A stretch of 64,000 nucleotides of DNA from assembly GCA_937959395.1 (NCBI GenBank), contig CALGLR010000028.1:34024-98023 (forward strand), read 5' to 3'. A program made the position numbers and the translations under genes. This document shows, in pieces, positions 37,244 to 47,656 of the stretch (positions within the stretch are counted from its first letter, which is position 1; the number at the start of each line of letters is the position of its first letter). The notes beneath the pieces were generated by a model. That model was not told the origin of the DNA. It searched no databases and saw only the letters and a list, made by a program, of their open reading frames with translations. Source of the DNA: an uncultured Flavobacteriaceae bacterium (lineage in GTDB: Bacteria > Bacteroidota > Bacteroidia > Flavobacteriales > Flavobacteriaceae).

Positions 37244-37273
37244 CAAATGTATTTAATCCGCTATTAAATTCAA
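37244..37273 (-). promoter_or_regulatory. Promoter of the gcvH-vanZ(-tonB) operon
   Basis: On the minus strand TTTG (its TTG at 37273-37271) is followed after exactly 19 bases by TACATTTG (37251-37244), an excellent fit to the Bacteroidota TTTG-N19-TAnnTTTG promoter. It begins just beyond the sprA stop at 37285, so gcvH is transcribed on its own rather than only with sprA. The leader to the gcvH ATG is about 210 bases and contains the inverted repeat at 37088-37166. Confidence 0.65.
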
Positions 37274-37284
37274 ACCTAAATTCT

Positions 37285-40200
37285 CTAGTTTCCGAAGTTA
37301 TATTTTAAAGTAAATCCTGATCGTATTGTTGTTTGTGGAAATGCTGTAGATATTGCATATTCTGAAAACGAATAATCAAAATAGAAAATACCTGTTAAAG
37401 CTTTACTAAACGAATAATTTGCTTTGTAATTTAATCCTAATATGGTTTGTCCATTAGTAATTTGATTGTTCTCTATATCTAAGTAGCGAATAATGGTTTT
37501 ATTATCTCTTAAAGACGCATCTAATTCCATTAACAAATCACTAACAATAGATTTTTTTGGCCCTGCTAATTTTGATTTTATGCGCACATCTTTAAAACGA
37601 TACCCTAATCCCACTTTATATTCTAAACCTTGAACTTCTGTTAATAGATTATTGTCAAAACTTAAAGATAGTAACCTGTCTTTTTTAACTTCACCAAGTA
37701 TTTTAATAGAGTTTTTCATTTCGAAATCGACTCTTACTAACGGGGAAAACATTTCTGTTAAGTTTACATTACTATATAAATCTTCATTTTTATAATTCCC
37801 TGCTTGGTCTAATGCACTATCTGGTTGAGAAAAATAATCTCTGTTAAAATCGATAGACTGGTAATCTAAGTTGGTTCTAAACTGATTAATAGTATAACTA
37901 GAACGATAGCCATGAGTTAAAGAGAAACGCTTAAAACGCTTTTTAAACCATTTTAACTTCATGAAACCAGTATATTTTAAGTCCCAATTAGGAATAGGAA
38001 TGTTTTTTATGACTCCTAAACCTGCTCGATTGGCTTTTTGGCCCGAATATGCACTTGTAAATGCTGGTAACAATACGGCTTGACTTGTTTTACCTAAACC
38101 TTTGGGGTAACCATCTGCATCAAAATTATTAGGATTGGTAAAATCAACTCCGTTTTTAAACGCTAATCGTCTGGCTATAATTAATCGATTATCACTAAAA
38201 TTATCAAAAGTTTCAGATCCTGTTTCATCGCTTTTAGTAAAAGCTGTAGGTAATGTAAATGTAGAGATACTATAATTACCAAACGTATTTGGAGTTAACG
38301 GTACATATTCTAGTCCATCTGCATTATTATCCACTCTAAAGTTTTCTGTAAAATTTTCAGCATAGGTTCTAAAACCAATAACATCTATTTTTAAATCTTT
38401 TAGAGGTTCTATATTAGCCGAAATATCTAATTGTCTTGTTAAGTTAGACGTAAACTGTTGATTAAATTCTGGAAACAACGTTAACCAACCATTTCTTGCT
38501 GCTAATTGCCTTATGTCTTTCTGGCTCCCAAAAGTATACCCAATCGTTGGCTTAAGAGTTCCGATAAAGCCTGGTGTATTTAAATATCCTGGCAAAAATG
38601 TACCATTGTTTTCAGCATAATTAACTTGAATACGCTTCACCATAGTTAAAAGACCAATAGCAGTATTTCCTAATTTAGAGCCTTTCCCTTTTTTCTTTAT
38701 CTTCTTTTTCTTTTTATCATCCTTTCCTGCAGGAGGTGTTCCTCTCCCAACTGGTCTACTGGAAATTCTAGCATTTCCTCTTTTCTTTTTGAGACCAATA
38801 AATTTATACAACTTATTCATATCTAAAGTCGTATTTAAAGCATGTGTATTACCATTAGAAACAGAATTACCAAGATCAAAACCGTCTATATTTCCAAATA
38901 AATCCGATCCTTTTTGCCACTGGAATTCTCCAGAATAAGAGTACGTCGACTTTAAGAAACTTAATATAGGTAGCTTGCTTAGTGGTAGTTCATAATTAAC
39001 ACCTAGTTGTTGGTATTGTCTATTTGGATCTCCAAAATCTAGGAATCCATCCCATACATCGAGTGTAGGATCTTGTAAACCGTTAAGTTGATCGTCTATA
39101 AAATAATTTCTTACAATATTATTATTTGCAGCAGAAAAATTAAGCTGAAGCGCACTTGTTATGTTCCAATTTAAATTATATTGAAAATCGAAAGTGTAAT
39201 TTCTTCTAAATAGTTCTTCAATAGCTATATTATTACCACCAAGGTCTATATCTCTAAACTTTTGTTTATTAAACTGCCTGTTCAAATTTGTGTTTACTGA
39301 GAAACTTGCTGGTAATGGATTAAAGTTAAAATCTTTTAAGAGTTTCCAATACTTACCTGTAAATAAAGAATCATTTTTCTTAAAAGGCTCTATTGATTTA
39401 GGTTCGAAATTATAAGCATAATTAATTCCTGAAGATACTTGTTTGTCTACAGAGCTTTCTATTTCAAAATCGCGATGATCTACTTTATTATATGAATAAT
39501 TACCAGTAAAATTTTCTACGTCATAGAAACGAGGTTTTCCATCTCCTGTTCTATTTTTTCGTACACCAATAAAGTTAATACTTCTTCGTTTTGTATAATC
39601 TTCAGACTGCTCTCTAATAGCCTGCCTTTGTTCATTATCTTGAGCAGCATCCAAACGGGTTTCTAATTCAATATCTTTATATTGTTGATCATACTCTGGC
39701 GTAATTAATTCGACACCTCGCCCATAATTAAATGGCACTTGTAATCCCCATTTTTTTGGTAATAATTGCCCTAGATTTACATTAGTAACCAGATCGTATT
39801 GTTTAGTATCTTCTCGACTTCTTTCATTAGGCCCTTGTTCTATAGACCCAAACCCAGCTGTGCTCATACGACCAGTGGCACTTACGTTAGCAAAATCGGC
39901 AAGATTAGTATCTATAGCAGCTACAGCGGCCCAACCGCCTTCGTTATCCATCTCAGACATACGCAATTCGTTAAACCATATTTCTCCACAGACACCATTA
40001 TCACTAGACACGTTTTTAACACCTACCATTAAGGTTCTAATAGCTCCAAAATTAGGATTTCCTTTAATAGCTATACGCTGTTGTCCTGCAACATGACCAG
40101 AATACTCATCGGCTACTGGAATTAACTCACTACCAACTACATCGTAAAACGATGGCGTAGGATTCGCTAGTGTTCCATTATCAATTCCTAAAGATTTTAT

Positions 40201-43200
40201 TTGTTGAAGTAATTCTAATCTTAGATCAATTTCATTAGCAGTTGGCCATAAATCTTCACGAGATGTTCCTTGAGAAACTTGTAAAGGCACTTCTACTTGA
40301 TAATAGTTTTGCGTTAAATCATTTCCTATTCTAATAAAACCAACTAATTCGTCACTATCCAATCCTGGTTTATCTCCTTGACCAGCGTGCATAAACATTC
40401 TTAAACGTTTAAATTGTCGCATGTCTACATTAATATTTTTATAAACCGCCCTTGTATCTTCTGTTTCTAAATTACAAACATTAACCACTAAAGCTTGTTC
40501 ATTTAAACGTACTACAGTGTTATTATTATTCTGACGCTCTGGATCTACACCTGGTGGAGATTGATAACTTCCATCGTTATCTTGTGTACTCACAGCTCCA
40601 ACAGAAAAATCAGTTTGAGGATCGTCTGGTGTGGCATCTCCTTCATCTAATGCTAGTGTATAACGTCTCCAATCACTACGTACTAATTCTAGAGAGCCAA
40701 AACGCATTATTGTTGGTTGCGTAAAACCATTTAAGAACATTCTTGCAAAACGAATAGATCGTAAATCGGTAATTCCATTTACTGCCTCTACATGATCTCC
40801 TTTTACTGGTACTCTAAATTGATACCAACGTACCGTTTCTATATCTCCATTTTCTAACACTCTTTCTTTAAGCTTAAAATCGTTAAGAAACTCTCCTATT
40901 GGATTATTTGGATCGATATTTCCCAAGCCTGTGTCAGGTAAATTTTGAGGTGTAATTTCTAATTCATATTGAAAATAGCTATCAATAGTATTCATGGTAT
41001 TATCTCTATTTACATCCTCAATATCTGGTTGTGCATAAGCCGCTCTGTTAGTATCACTAAACGTTTCTGCATTATTACCATCTGTACCATTATAACGTTT
41101 GTAACGCTCTAAAACACCTCCTTCTGTATTTAAGAAATAGGTGTAATTGTCGGCTGATGGATCTGGTAAAGATAGAATTGCAGTAGGAACATTTAAAGGT
41201 GGCCTATCAGGATCATCATCAGATAATTCTGTCTTTTCTTCGGCATCATTGTAACCATCAAAACCAACATCTTGATTGGTTCTTTCATCCCCAGCAGAAT
41301 CAAAGGCATAAATTAAAGCTTGATTCTGCGGCACCACGGTTCCATATTCTGTATTTGGCAATAAAGAAACATCACCATTTGCAGGCAATCCGTTCTCATA
41401 TTGTTTACGCCCATCTTTTAATATATCTTCTGAAATACTTCCTAGATTAAAAACTAATTTACCTCCTGGATTAGCTGGGTTTTCTAAAAATGGATCTTGT
41501 AACCAAAACTCTATATATTCGACATTGGCCTGTTCAAAATCTGTCGCTGTTAATTCTCTTGTAATTCCAGCCCAAGCTTGAGTAGGATTAGTAATAACAT
41601 TACCATCTGTATTATTAGGATCAAAATTATAAGGCCCACGTTCTTCAGGATAATATGCTAAATCCAACGTATTTAAAACTGTAGTTTGCCCTTGAGCAAT
41701 ATCTTGTTGCGGAAATAATTCATCTATAAACACACGAGATGTGTATACACTTGAAAGGTCATCATCACTAATACCATCTGGTCTTCGATTACTAAAAAAA
41801 ACCTGATCTAAAGTATACCAATTTAAAAGTGCTCTTCCATAACCATTAGTAATTCCATTAACATCAAAAAGATTAGTTCCATTTACATTTAATGGTCGAC
41901 TTGATAACGTCCATGGCAGAACTGATTTTAAATCGATTCCATTTTGAGTCCCTTCAAAATCATCTATATATGAAGTGGCTTCTCCATTAAAATTAGTCCC
42001 TTTAGGTGATCCTGGCAGTAAATAAGCAAACTCACCTCTTACTGAAAGATTTGAAGGTGCATCTGTATCTATATTAGGTAACTTATTTGCTAAACGCGTT
42101 AAAAATGGCACTTCTGATGAGTAATTACCATTAAAACCAAAAATAGTATTATTAATTGGCTCTTGATTAAAATCTGCTTTTTGAGTGATTGGTCGCTCAT
42201 TTAAATTTAAAAGCGTTGCGCCTATTAAGAAATCCTTATTAAATTGATGTTCAACATTTAAACCTGTAAAACGTTTCGATTGTTGTCCAAAAATGGAATT
42301 GTTCTCTGTGGAGACTTCTATTGGAGTGTTTGATGCTTTTAAAGCTTCATCTAAAATTTGAACACGTCCCAATTGATAATTTACCGTATAATCTACTCCT
42401 TCTACTAAAAGCCTTCCTCCAGCAGTTACTTTTACAGATCCTCTTGGTACATTAAAACCGCCTATAGGGATACCTTCACCGCCTTGTGATTTATAACGCC
42501 CTTTTACTTGAAATTTATTTTTCTCTATTTCATCTAAAGCTTGCGTTTTAGTTTGTTTATACATTAAATCATAAACATACTTTTCTTGATTTTCATTGGC
42601 ATAGGTTTCATCTTCATAATTAGAAATGATCGTTGGATCTGCCAACACATCAAAAAGATAGCGTCCAAAAGGTTCTACTTTGGTAAAAACTAGTTTACCA
42701 TTTTGAGGAATTACCGTAATACCTGGAACAAAATCGAAAAATCCATCACCATTTGCTTGCGGGTCATTATTAAAATTTAGTCGATCTAAATTAAATAATT
42801 TTAATAATGTGGTTTCCTGAATAGGGTTACCATTAAAATCGCTTGCAAAACTTGCTCCCACAGGAGATATAAAATTTAACGGCGTCGATTCGTTATAAAA
42901 TATGTTTAGTTTAAAATCTTCTTGACTTAATTGATAAGCTCCTGTATTGTATATATTTTTCATCATCAAATCCCAAATAGGTTGCGATGTACTTGTAATA
43001 CTACTTTTTAATAACTTAAGAATTAATGCATTATTAGAAACCGTAATAACTTCTCCGCTTGAATCGGTATCAACATCTGTGGAGCTAACACCATCATTAG
43101 CAAATTCTCCTACTTGATATACCTCACCACCAACTGTGTATTGAAATGCTACAGCTAAAACTTCATCGTTATTTAATCGTTGATTTAAAGAAATGTACCC

Positions 43201-44514
43201 CAATTGCGGATTTAAAGTGTATTCTTGTCCTTCGGTTAATTTTCTCGTATTTTCTAGCTTCGCATAATCAAACCCTTCGTTAGCTCCAGGAACTAAAATA
43301 CCAGATTGAACTGTTGCTATATCTCTAACGGCCTCTGTTAATTGAGAGCCACCTGAACCTATACTCGTAGGATCTAATTGGTTATTTCCATTATCTGGAA
43401 ATGCACCAGGTGCAGAAGATGTAATAACTCCTATATTTCCAAATCGATCAGATTCTCCAATATCCTGAAAAGCGACTACATTTCTAACATTTTCTGTACG
43501 ATTACTTCTATTTGTTACCCATACTTCTGCTCTTGTAATTTGAATGTTGGTATTTATAAATGGATAATTAGATAAAGCTTCGTCATAATTCTCTCTAAAA
43601 TATTGTGCTAAAAAAAAGTGTCGATTCTCATCATAATCTCTTATAAAAAAATCAAACTCATCCAATGTTCCTCCACCTTGAGCAACTACAGTTCTGGTGT
43701 CTGATTTTTGCTCAGAAAACACTCCTGTTATCGTTGTCTTACCAAACTTAAGCTTCGTTTTTACCCCAAATAAACTTTGTGCTCCAGTAATAAGAGAACT
43801 ATTTAAAGGCATACTAACATTACCTACTTCTATTTTCTGAATAATATCATCCTCGGTAGGCGTATATTCCAGTTTTACTAAAGTCTGAAAATCAAAAGTA
43901 GATTGTGTATCGTAGTTTGCAGTAACTTGCAAACGCGATCCTACTTTTCCTAATAAACTTAAACTAATACGTTGTTGAAAATCAAAAGATATATTGCTTC
44001 TATTACGTGGCGAAAATGATGGATTATCTTGTTTTGTGTATAGTAAACCCAAATCCATTTCAATCGATCCTTGCGGTACTATACTAATTGGGCCTTCACC
44101 AAAAATACTTTCAAAGAAATCAGAATTAACATAAAAATCTGGTAGCAAATTTTTTTGTTTTTCTTCAGCATCTCCTTTTTTATCGTTAGTAGCGTCAATT
44201 TTATCTTTATAGTATGATTTTAAATTTTCTTTTAAAACCAAGTCTTGATATTCTTCTGGAGTTAAAATTATTGGATAATTAATATTAAAATCGCCTACAC
44301 TTTCAGTATAAATATAACGGTCTGAAAAAGGGTCGTAACTGTATTTAGATTCTATACTATTAGGATTAGGCATTTTTAAATTTCCTAAACTAAAACCTGT
44401 GCTTGTTGAATCGTTTGGGGTTTGACCAAAAACAGTAAAAGTGACTAAAAAGAGTACAATTAGTAAACTGTATTTTGAAAATGATATATATAAACTAGAT
44501 TTGTTTGTATTCAA
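37285..44514 (-). CDS. sprA: SprA, outer-membrane pore of the type IX secretion system
   Basis: 2409 residues. The N-terminal signal (to about 35, ending VTFTVFGQ) is followed by a very long chain of alternating beta-strands without internal repeats. SprA (SOV in Porphyromonas) is the single-chain 36-strand barrel through which T9SS cargo crosses the outer membrane, and is needed for gliding and for export of the type B and type A sorting-domain proteins such as those at 1883-13401. Recognisable features are the opening NSIESKYSYDPFSDRYIYTESVGDFNINYPIILTPEEYQ and the C-terminal strand ending SGFTLKYNFGN. Its ATG is six bases after ruvA, as in other Flavobacteriia. Confidence 0.97.
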   Translation of the reverse strand: MNTNKSSLYISFSKYSLLIVLFLVTFTVFGQTPNDSTSTGFSLGNLKMPNPNSIESKYSYDPFSDRYIYTESVGDFNINYPIILTPEEYQDLVLKENLKSYYKDKIDATNDKKGDAEEKQKNLLPDFYVNSDFFESIFGEGPISIVPQGSIEMDLGLLYTKQDNPSFSPRNRSNISFDFQQRISLSLLGKVGSRLQVTANYDTQSTFDFQTLVKLEYTPTEDDIIQKIEVGNVSMPLNSSLITGAQSLFGVKTKLKFGKTTITGVFSEQKSDTRTVVAQGGGTLDEFDFFIRDYDENRHFFLAQYFRENYDEALSNYPFINTNIQITRAEVWVTNRSNRTENVRNVVAFQDIGESDRFGNIGVITSSAPGAFPDNGNNQLDPTSIGSGGSQLTEAVRDIATVQSGILVPGANEGFDYAKLENTRKLTEGQEYTLNPQLGYISLNQRLNNDEVLAVAFQYTVGGEVYQVGEFANDGVSSTDVDTDSSGEVITVSNNALILKLLKSSITSTSQPIWDLMMKNIYNTGAYQLSQEDFKLNIFYNESTPLNFISPVGASFASDFNGNPIQETTLLKLFNLDRLNFNNDPQANGDGFFDFVPGITVIPQNGKLVFTKVEPFGRYLFDVLADPTIISNYEDETYANENQEKYVYDLMYKQTKTQALDEIEKNKFQVKGRYKSQGGEGIPIGGFNVPRGSVKVTAGGRLLVEGVDYTVNYQLGRVQILDEALKASNTPIEVSTENNSIFGQQSKRFTGLNVEHQFNKDFLIGATLLNLNERPITQKADFNQEPINNTIFGFNGNYSSEVPFLTRLANKLPNIDTDAPSNLSVRGEFAYLLPGSPKGTNFNGEATSYIDDFEGTQNGIDLKSVLPWTLSSRPLNVNGTNLFDVNGITNGYGRALLNWYTLDQVFFSNRRPDGISDDDLSSVYTSRVFIDELFPQQDIAQGQTTVLNTLDLAYYPEERGPYNFDPNNTDGNVITNPTQAWAGITRELTATDFEQANVEYIEFWLQDPFLENPANPGGKLVFNLGSISEDILKDGRKQYENGLPANGDVSLLPNTEYGTVVPQNQALIYAFDSAGDERTNQDVGFDGYNDAEEKTELSDDDPDRPPLNVPTAILSLPDPSADNYTYFLNTEGGVLERYKRYNGTDGNNAETFSDTNRAAYAQPDIEDVNRDNTMNTIDSYFQYELEITPQNLPDTGLGNIDPNNPIGEFLNDFKLKERVLENGDIETVRWYQFRVPVKGDHVEAVNGITDLRSIRFARMFLNGFTQPTIMRFGSLELVRSDWRRYTLALDEGDATPDDPQTDFSVGAVSTQDNDGSYQSPPGVDPERQNNNNTVVRLNEQALVVNVCNLETEDTRAVYKNINVDMRQFKRLRMFMHAGQGDKPGLDSDELVGFIRIGNDLTQNYYQVEVPLQVSQGTSREDLWPTANEIDLRLELLQQIKSLGIDNGTLANPTPSFYDVVGSELIPVADEYSGHVAGQQRIAIKGNPNFGAIRTLMVGVKNVSSDNGVCGEIWFNELRMSEMDNEGGWAAVAAIDTNLADFANVSATGRMSTAGFGSIEQGPNERSREDTKQYDLVTNVNLGQLLPKKWGLQVPFNYGRGVELITPEYDQQYKDIELETRLDAAQDNEQRQAIREQSEDYTKRRSINFIGVRKNRTGDGKPRFYDVENFTGNYSYNKVDHRDFEIESSVDKQVSSGINYAYNFEPKSIEPFKKNDSLFTGKYWKLLKDFNFNPLPASFSVNTNLNRQFNKQKFRDIDLGGNNIAIEELFRRNYTFDFQYNLNWNITSALQLNFSAANNNIVRNYFIDDQLNGLQDPTLDVWDGFLDFGDPNRQYQQLGVNYELPLSKLPILSFLKSTYSYSGEFQWQKGSDLFGNIDGFDLGNSVSNGNTHALNTTLDMNKLYKFIGLKKKRGNARISSRPVGRGTPPAGKDDKKKKKIKKKGKGSKLGNTAIGLLTMVKRIQVNYAENNGTFLPGYLNTPGFIGTLKPTIGYTFGSQKDIRQLAARNGWLTLFPEFNQQFTSNLTRQLDISANIEPLKDLKIDVIGFRTYAENFTENFRVDNNADGLEYVPLTPNTFGNYSISTFTLPTAFTKSDETGSETFDNFSDNRLIIARRLAFKNGVDFTNPNNFDADGYPKGLGKTSQAVLLPAFTSAYSGQKANRAGLGVIKNIPIPNWDLKYTGFMKLKWFKKRFKRFSLTHGYRSSYTINQFRTNLDYQSIDFNRDYFSQPDSALDQAGNYKNEDLYSNVNLTEMFSPLVRVDFEMKNSIKILGEVKKDRLLSLSFDNNLLTEVQGLEYKVGLGYRFKDVRIKSKLAGPKKSIVSDLLMELDASLRDNKTIIRYLDIENNQITNGQTILGLNYKANYSFSKALTGIFYFDYSFSEYAISTAFPQTTIRSGFTLKYNFGN

Positions 44515-44520
44515 AATTTA

Positions 44521-45102
44521 TTATAAATTTTTTAAGGCTTGTTTAATAATAGTTTCTACTGTAGATTCTGTATCTACTGCGACAATTTTATCTACTACTC
44601 GTTCTGCTTGTTTTTTATTATAACCTAATACTTCTAAAGCTGATAACGCTTCTTCTTTATTGGTATTGCTTTTACTTACAGAAACTTCATCAATATCGTA
44701 AATTTTTAAGACTTTATCTTTTAAATCAATAATAACTCGCTGTGCCGTTTTAGCTCCAATACCTTTTATAGATTGTATTAAAGCCACATCACCAACAGCA
44801 ATACCTTCTCTTACTTGTTTGGGGCTTAGAGAAGAAAGCATGGTACGTGCCGTATTTGCTCCTATTCCGCTAACTGAGATTAATAGCCTAAAGATATCTC
44901 GTTCTGCTTTTGATGAAAAACCGTATAATGTATGAGAATCTTCTCTTACTTGAAGATGAGTATATAGTTTTAGATGTTCATTATCTGGAATTTGAGAAAA
45001 AGTATGCAATGAGATATTTAGCAAGTAGCCTACACCATTTGTATCAATTACAACATCAGTAGGATTTTTTTCTACTAGTTTCCCTTGTATGTGTGTTATC
45101 AT
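44521..45102 (-). CDS. ruvA: Holliday junction branch migration protein RuvA
   Basis: 193 residues. The OB-fold domain I starts MITHIQGKLVEKNPTDVVIDTNGVGY, followed by the two HhH motifs in domain II (SVSGIGANTARTMLSSLSPKQV and SIKGIGAKTAQRVIIDLKDK) and the domain III region (EALSALEVLGYNKKQAERVV) that contacts RuvB. RuvA tetramers bind Holliday junctions and load RuvB, encoded here at 55541-56563. A TAATTTTG element at 45124-45131 may be its promoter. It is followed directly by sprA. Confidence 0.96.
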   Translation of the reverse strand: MITHIQGKLVEKNPTDVVIDTNGVGYLLNISLHTFSQIPDNEHLKLYTHLQVREDSHTLYGFSSKAERDIFRLLISVSGIGANTARTMLSSLSPKQVREGIAVGDVALIQSIKGIGAKTAQRVIIDLKDKVLKIYDIDEVSVSKSNTNKEEALSALEVLGYNKKQAERVVDKIVAVDTESTVETIIKQALKNL

Positions 45103-45207
45103 TTAAAATCTTTCGTTACCTATCAAAATTACATAATTTTTTTGACTATAAATCTTAAAAAAAACTACTCTATTGATATCTAGCGTTTTAAAACCTTTAT
45201 ATATTAT

Positions 45208-47523
45208 TTATAACGTTGCTGAGAACTCATTCGTAACGACCTCATTCTGTTTTTCCTTTTCTTTTTGCTGCGCATCTATAACTGCAATAGCTGTCATATT
45301 TACTATTTCATCTACACTCGCATCTAACTGAAGAATATGAACTGGCTTTCTCATGCCCATCATAATTGGACCAATAGATTCTGCTTTATTTAATTCTTTT
45401 AATAATTTATAAGTAATATTCGCCGACTCTAAGTTTGGAAAAATAAGTGTATTTACTTTTCGTCCTGCTAATTTAGAAAATGGAAATTTATCTTGAAGCA
45501 TTTTACTATTAAGAGCAAAATCTACTTGTAATTCACCATCAATTAAAAGTTCTGGATGCCTATTATGCAAATATTCTACAGCTTGACTTACTTTAGTTGT
45601 ACGCTCATTTTTAGACGATCCAAAATTAGAATAAGAGATCATTGCCATAACTGGACTTAGACCGAACATCTCTACCATTTTTGCCGTCATTTGAGCAATC
45701 TTAGCCAAATCATTCGCATTAGGATCTATATTAATTGAAGTATCGCTTAAAAATAGTGGGCCACGCTCCGTAATCATGACATTGGTTGTTGCTGCTCGTG
45801 TAGCTCCTGGTGCCAAGCCTATTAGTTCTAACATGGGTTTCAAAACGATAGGATAGCTTCTAGAATATCCAGAAATTAAAGCATCTGCATCGCCTTCATT
45901 CACCATCATTGCTGCAAAATAATTACGCTCCCTCATTAATTTTTTTGCTGAAAAAAGTGTTACTCCTTTTCGCTTACGCTGTTCCCAATATACTTTAGCA
46001 TATTTGTTTCTCTGTACTTTCTGCTCGTCTGACTTTGGATCAATAATCAATACATTGGCATCAAATTCTATTTCCTTTTTTAAACTATCAATAATGTCTT
46101 TACGTCCCAATAAAATTGGAGTAGCAATACCTTCTTCATAAGCTATTTGGGCGGCTTTTAAAACATCTAATTGATCGGCTTCAGCAAACACCACTCGCTT
46201 TGGGTTAAGTCGTGCTCTATTAAGTAATAAACGAACTATTTTATTATCTGATCCTAAACGTTCTAAAAGGGTATCTTCATAACGTTGCCAATCTTCAATT
46301 GGCTCTTTAGCAATACCACTTTTTATTGCTGCTTTTGCTACTGCTGGAGGAACCACAGCAATTAAGCGTGGATCAAAAGGCTTAGGAATAATATATTCTT
46401 TCCCAAAAGTTAATCGTGTCTCTCCATAAGCAATATTTACTTGCTCTGGCACGGGCTCTTTCGCTAAATTTGCTAAGGCTTTTACTGCAGCCATTTTCAT
46501 GGCTTCATTTATACCTGTAGCTCTAACATCTAATGCGCCACGAAATATAAATGGGAACCCTAAAACATTATTCACTTGGTTAGGGTGATCACTTCTTCCT
46601 GTAGCCATGATAATATCGTCTCGAGTTGCGACTGCAATATCATAGCGAATTTCAGGATTTGGATTTGCCATTGCAAAAACTATGGGATTAATTGCCATTG
46701 TTTTAAGCATCTCTGGAGTTACAATATCTGATGTAGATAAGCCTATAAAAACATCGGCACCATCCATTGCTTCATCTAATGTATCAATTTTACGATGCGT
46801 GGCAAATTCAGCTTTTTGAGACGTTAAGTTATCACGATCATCTCTAATAACCCCCTTACTATCTAACATGACTATATTTTCGCGTTTAGCTCCAAAAGCA
46901 AGATATAATCGTGTACAGGAAATTGCTGCTGCTCCTGCTCCACTTACTACAATACTAACGTCTCCTATATTTTTTTCTGAAAGCTCTAAAGCATTCAATA
47001 ATGCTGCTGCTGAAATTATTGCAGTACCGTGTTGATCATCATGCATCACAGGAATGTCTAATTCTTCTTTTAACCTTCGTTCTATTTCAAAGGCTTCAGG
47101 AGCTTTAATATCTTCTAGATTTATGCCTCCAAAAGTTGGCGCTATCATTTTCACCGTTTGAATAAATTCTTCTACATTTTCTGTATCAACTTCAATATCA
47201 AAAACATCTATATCAGCAAAAATTTTAAAGAGTAAACCTTTACCTTCCATTACTGGTTTAGAAGCTTCTGGGCCTATATTCCCTAAACCTAAAACTGCTG
47301 TTCCATTAGAAATTACGGCTACTAAGTTTCCTTTAGCTGTATACTTATAGGCATTATTTTTGTCTTTTTCAATCTCTAAACAAGGCTCAGCTACTCCTGG
47401 AGAATATGCTAATGATAAATCGCGTTGCGTGGCGTATTTTTTTGTTGGTACTACTTTTATCTTTCCTGGTGTTGGCTTTGCATGATATATTAAAGCTTCT
47501 CTCCGTTTACTTTCTTTACTCAT
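45208..47523 (-). CDS. maeB: NADP-dependent malic enzyme with C-terminal phosphotransacetylase-like domain
   Basis: 771 residues. The N-terminal malic enzyme (about 1-430) contains [12 protein letters not shown], the NAD(P)-binding GAGAAAISC and [17 protein letters not shown] segments; the C-terminal third (about 440-760) is a phosphotransacetylase-like domain with [18 protein letters not shown]. This MaeB architecture catalyses the oxidative decarboxylation of malate to pyruvate with NADP, and the C-terminal part is regulatory (acetyl-CoA is an allosteric effector in E. coli). The stop lies 105 bases before the ruvA start. A promoter-like TACATTTG is at 47550-47557. Confidence 0.95.
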   Translation of the reverse strand: MSKESKRREALIYHAKPTPGKIKVVPTKKYATQRDLSLAYSPGVAEPCLEIEKDKNNAYKYTAKGNLVAVISNGTAVLGLGNIGPEASKPVMEGKGLLFKIFADIDVFDIEVDTENVEEFIQTVKMIAPTFGGINLEDIKAPEAFEIERRLKEELDIPVMHDDQHGTAIISAAALLNALELSEKNIGDVSIVVSGAGAAAISCTRLYLAFGAKRENIVMLDSKGVIRDDRDNLTSQKAEFATHRKIDTLDEAMDGADVFIGLSTSDIVTPEMLKTMAINPIVFAMANPNPEIRYDIAVATRDDIIMATGRSDHPNQVNNVLGFPFIFRGALDVRATGINEAMKMAAVKALANLAKEPVPEQVNIAYGETRLTFGKEYIIPKPFDPRLIAVVPPAVAKAAIKSGIAKEPIEDWQRYEDTLLERLGSDNKIVRLLLNRARLNPKRVVFAEADQLDVLKAAQIAYEEGIATPILLGRKDIIDSLKKEIEFDANVLIIDPKSDEQKVQRNKYAKVYWEQRKRKGVTLFSAKKLMRERNYFAAMMVNEGDADALISGYSRSYPIVLKPMLELIGLAPGATRAATTNVMITERGPLFLSDTSINIDPNANDLAKIAQMTAKMVEMFGLSPVMAMISYSNFGSSKNERTTKVSQAVEYLHNRHPELLIDGELQVDFALNSKMLQDKFPFSKLAGRKVNTLIFPNLESANITYKLLKELNKAESIGPIMMGMRKPVHILQLDASVDEIVNMTAIAVIDAQQKEKEKQNEVVTNEFSATL

Positions 47524-47549
47524 TCTTATTTTTGAATTAGAGTGAATTA

Positions 47550-47557
47550 CAAATGTA
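47550..47557 (-). promoter_or_regulatory. Putative promoter -7 element (TACATTTG) of maeB
   Basis: On the minus strand TACATTTG lies 26 bases upstream of the malic enzyme ATG (47523), matching TAnnTTTG with a plausible leader of about 20 bases. A clear TTG at the -33 position was not found. Confidence 0.45.
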
Positions 47558-47656
47558 AGAATACTCGACTGGAATACCTTATTGTTTTAATAACTTAACA
47601 TAGGGTAATAATTCAAAAAGATATCGTGTATTTTTAGTCAACTCGTTTCATGCTTT

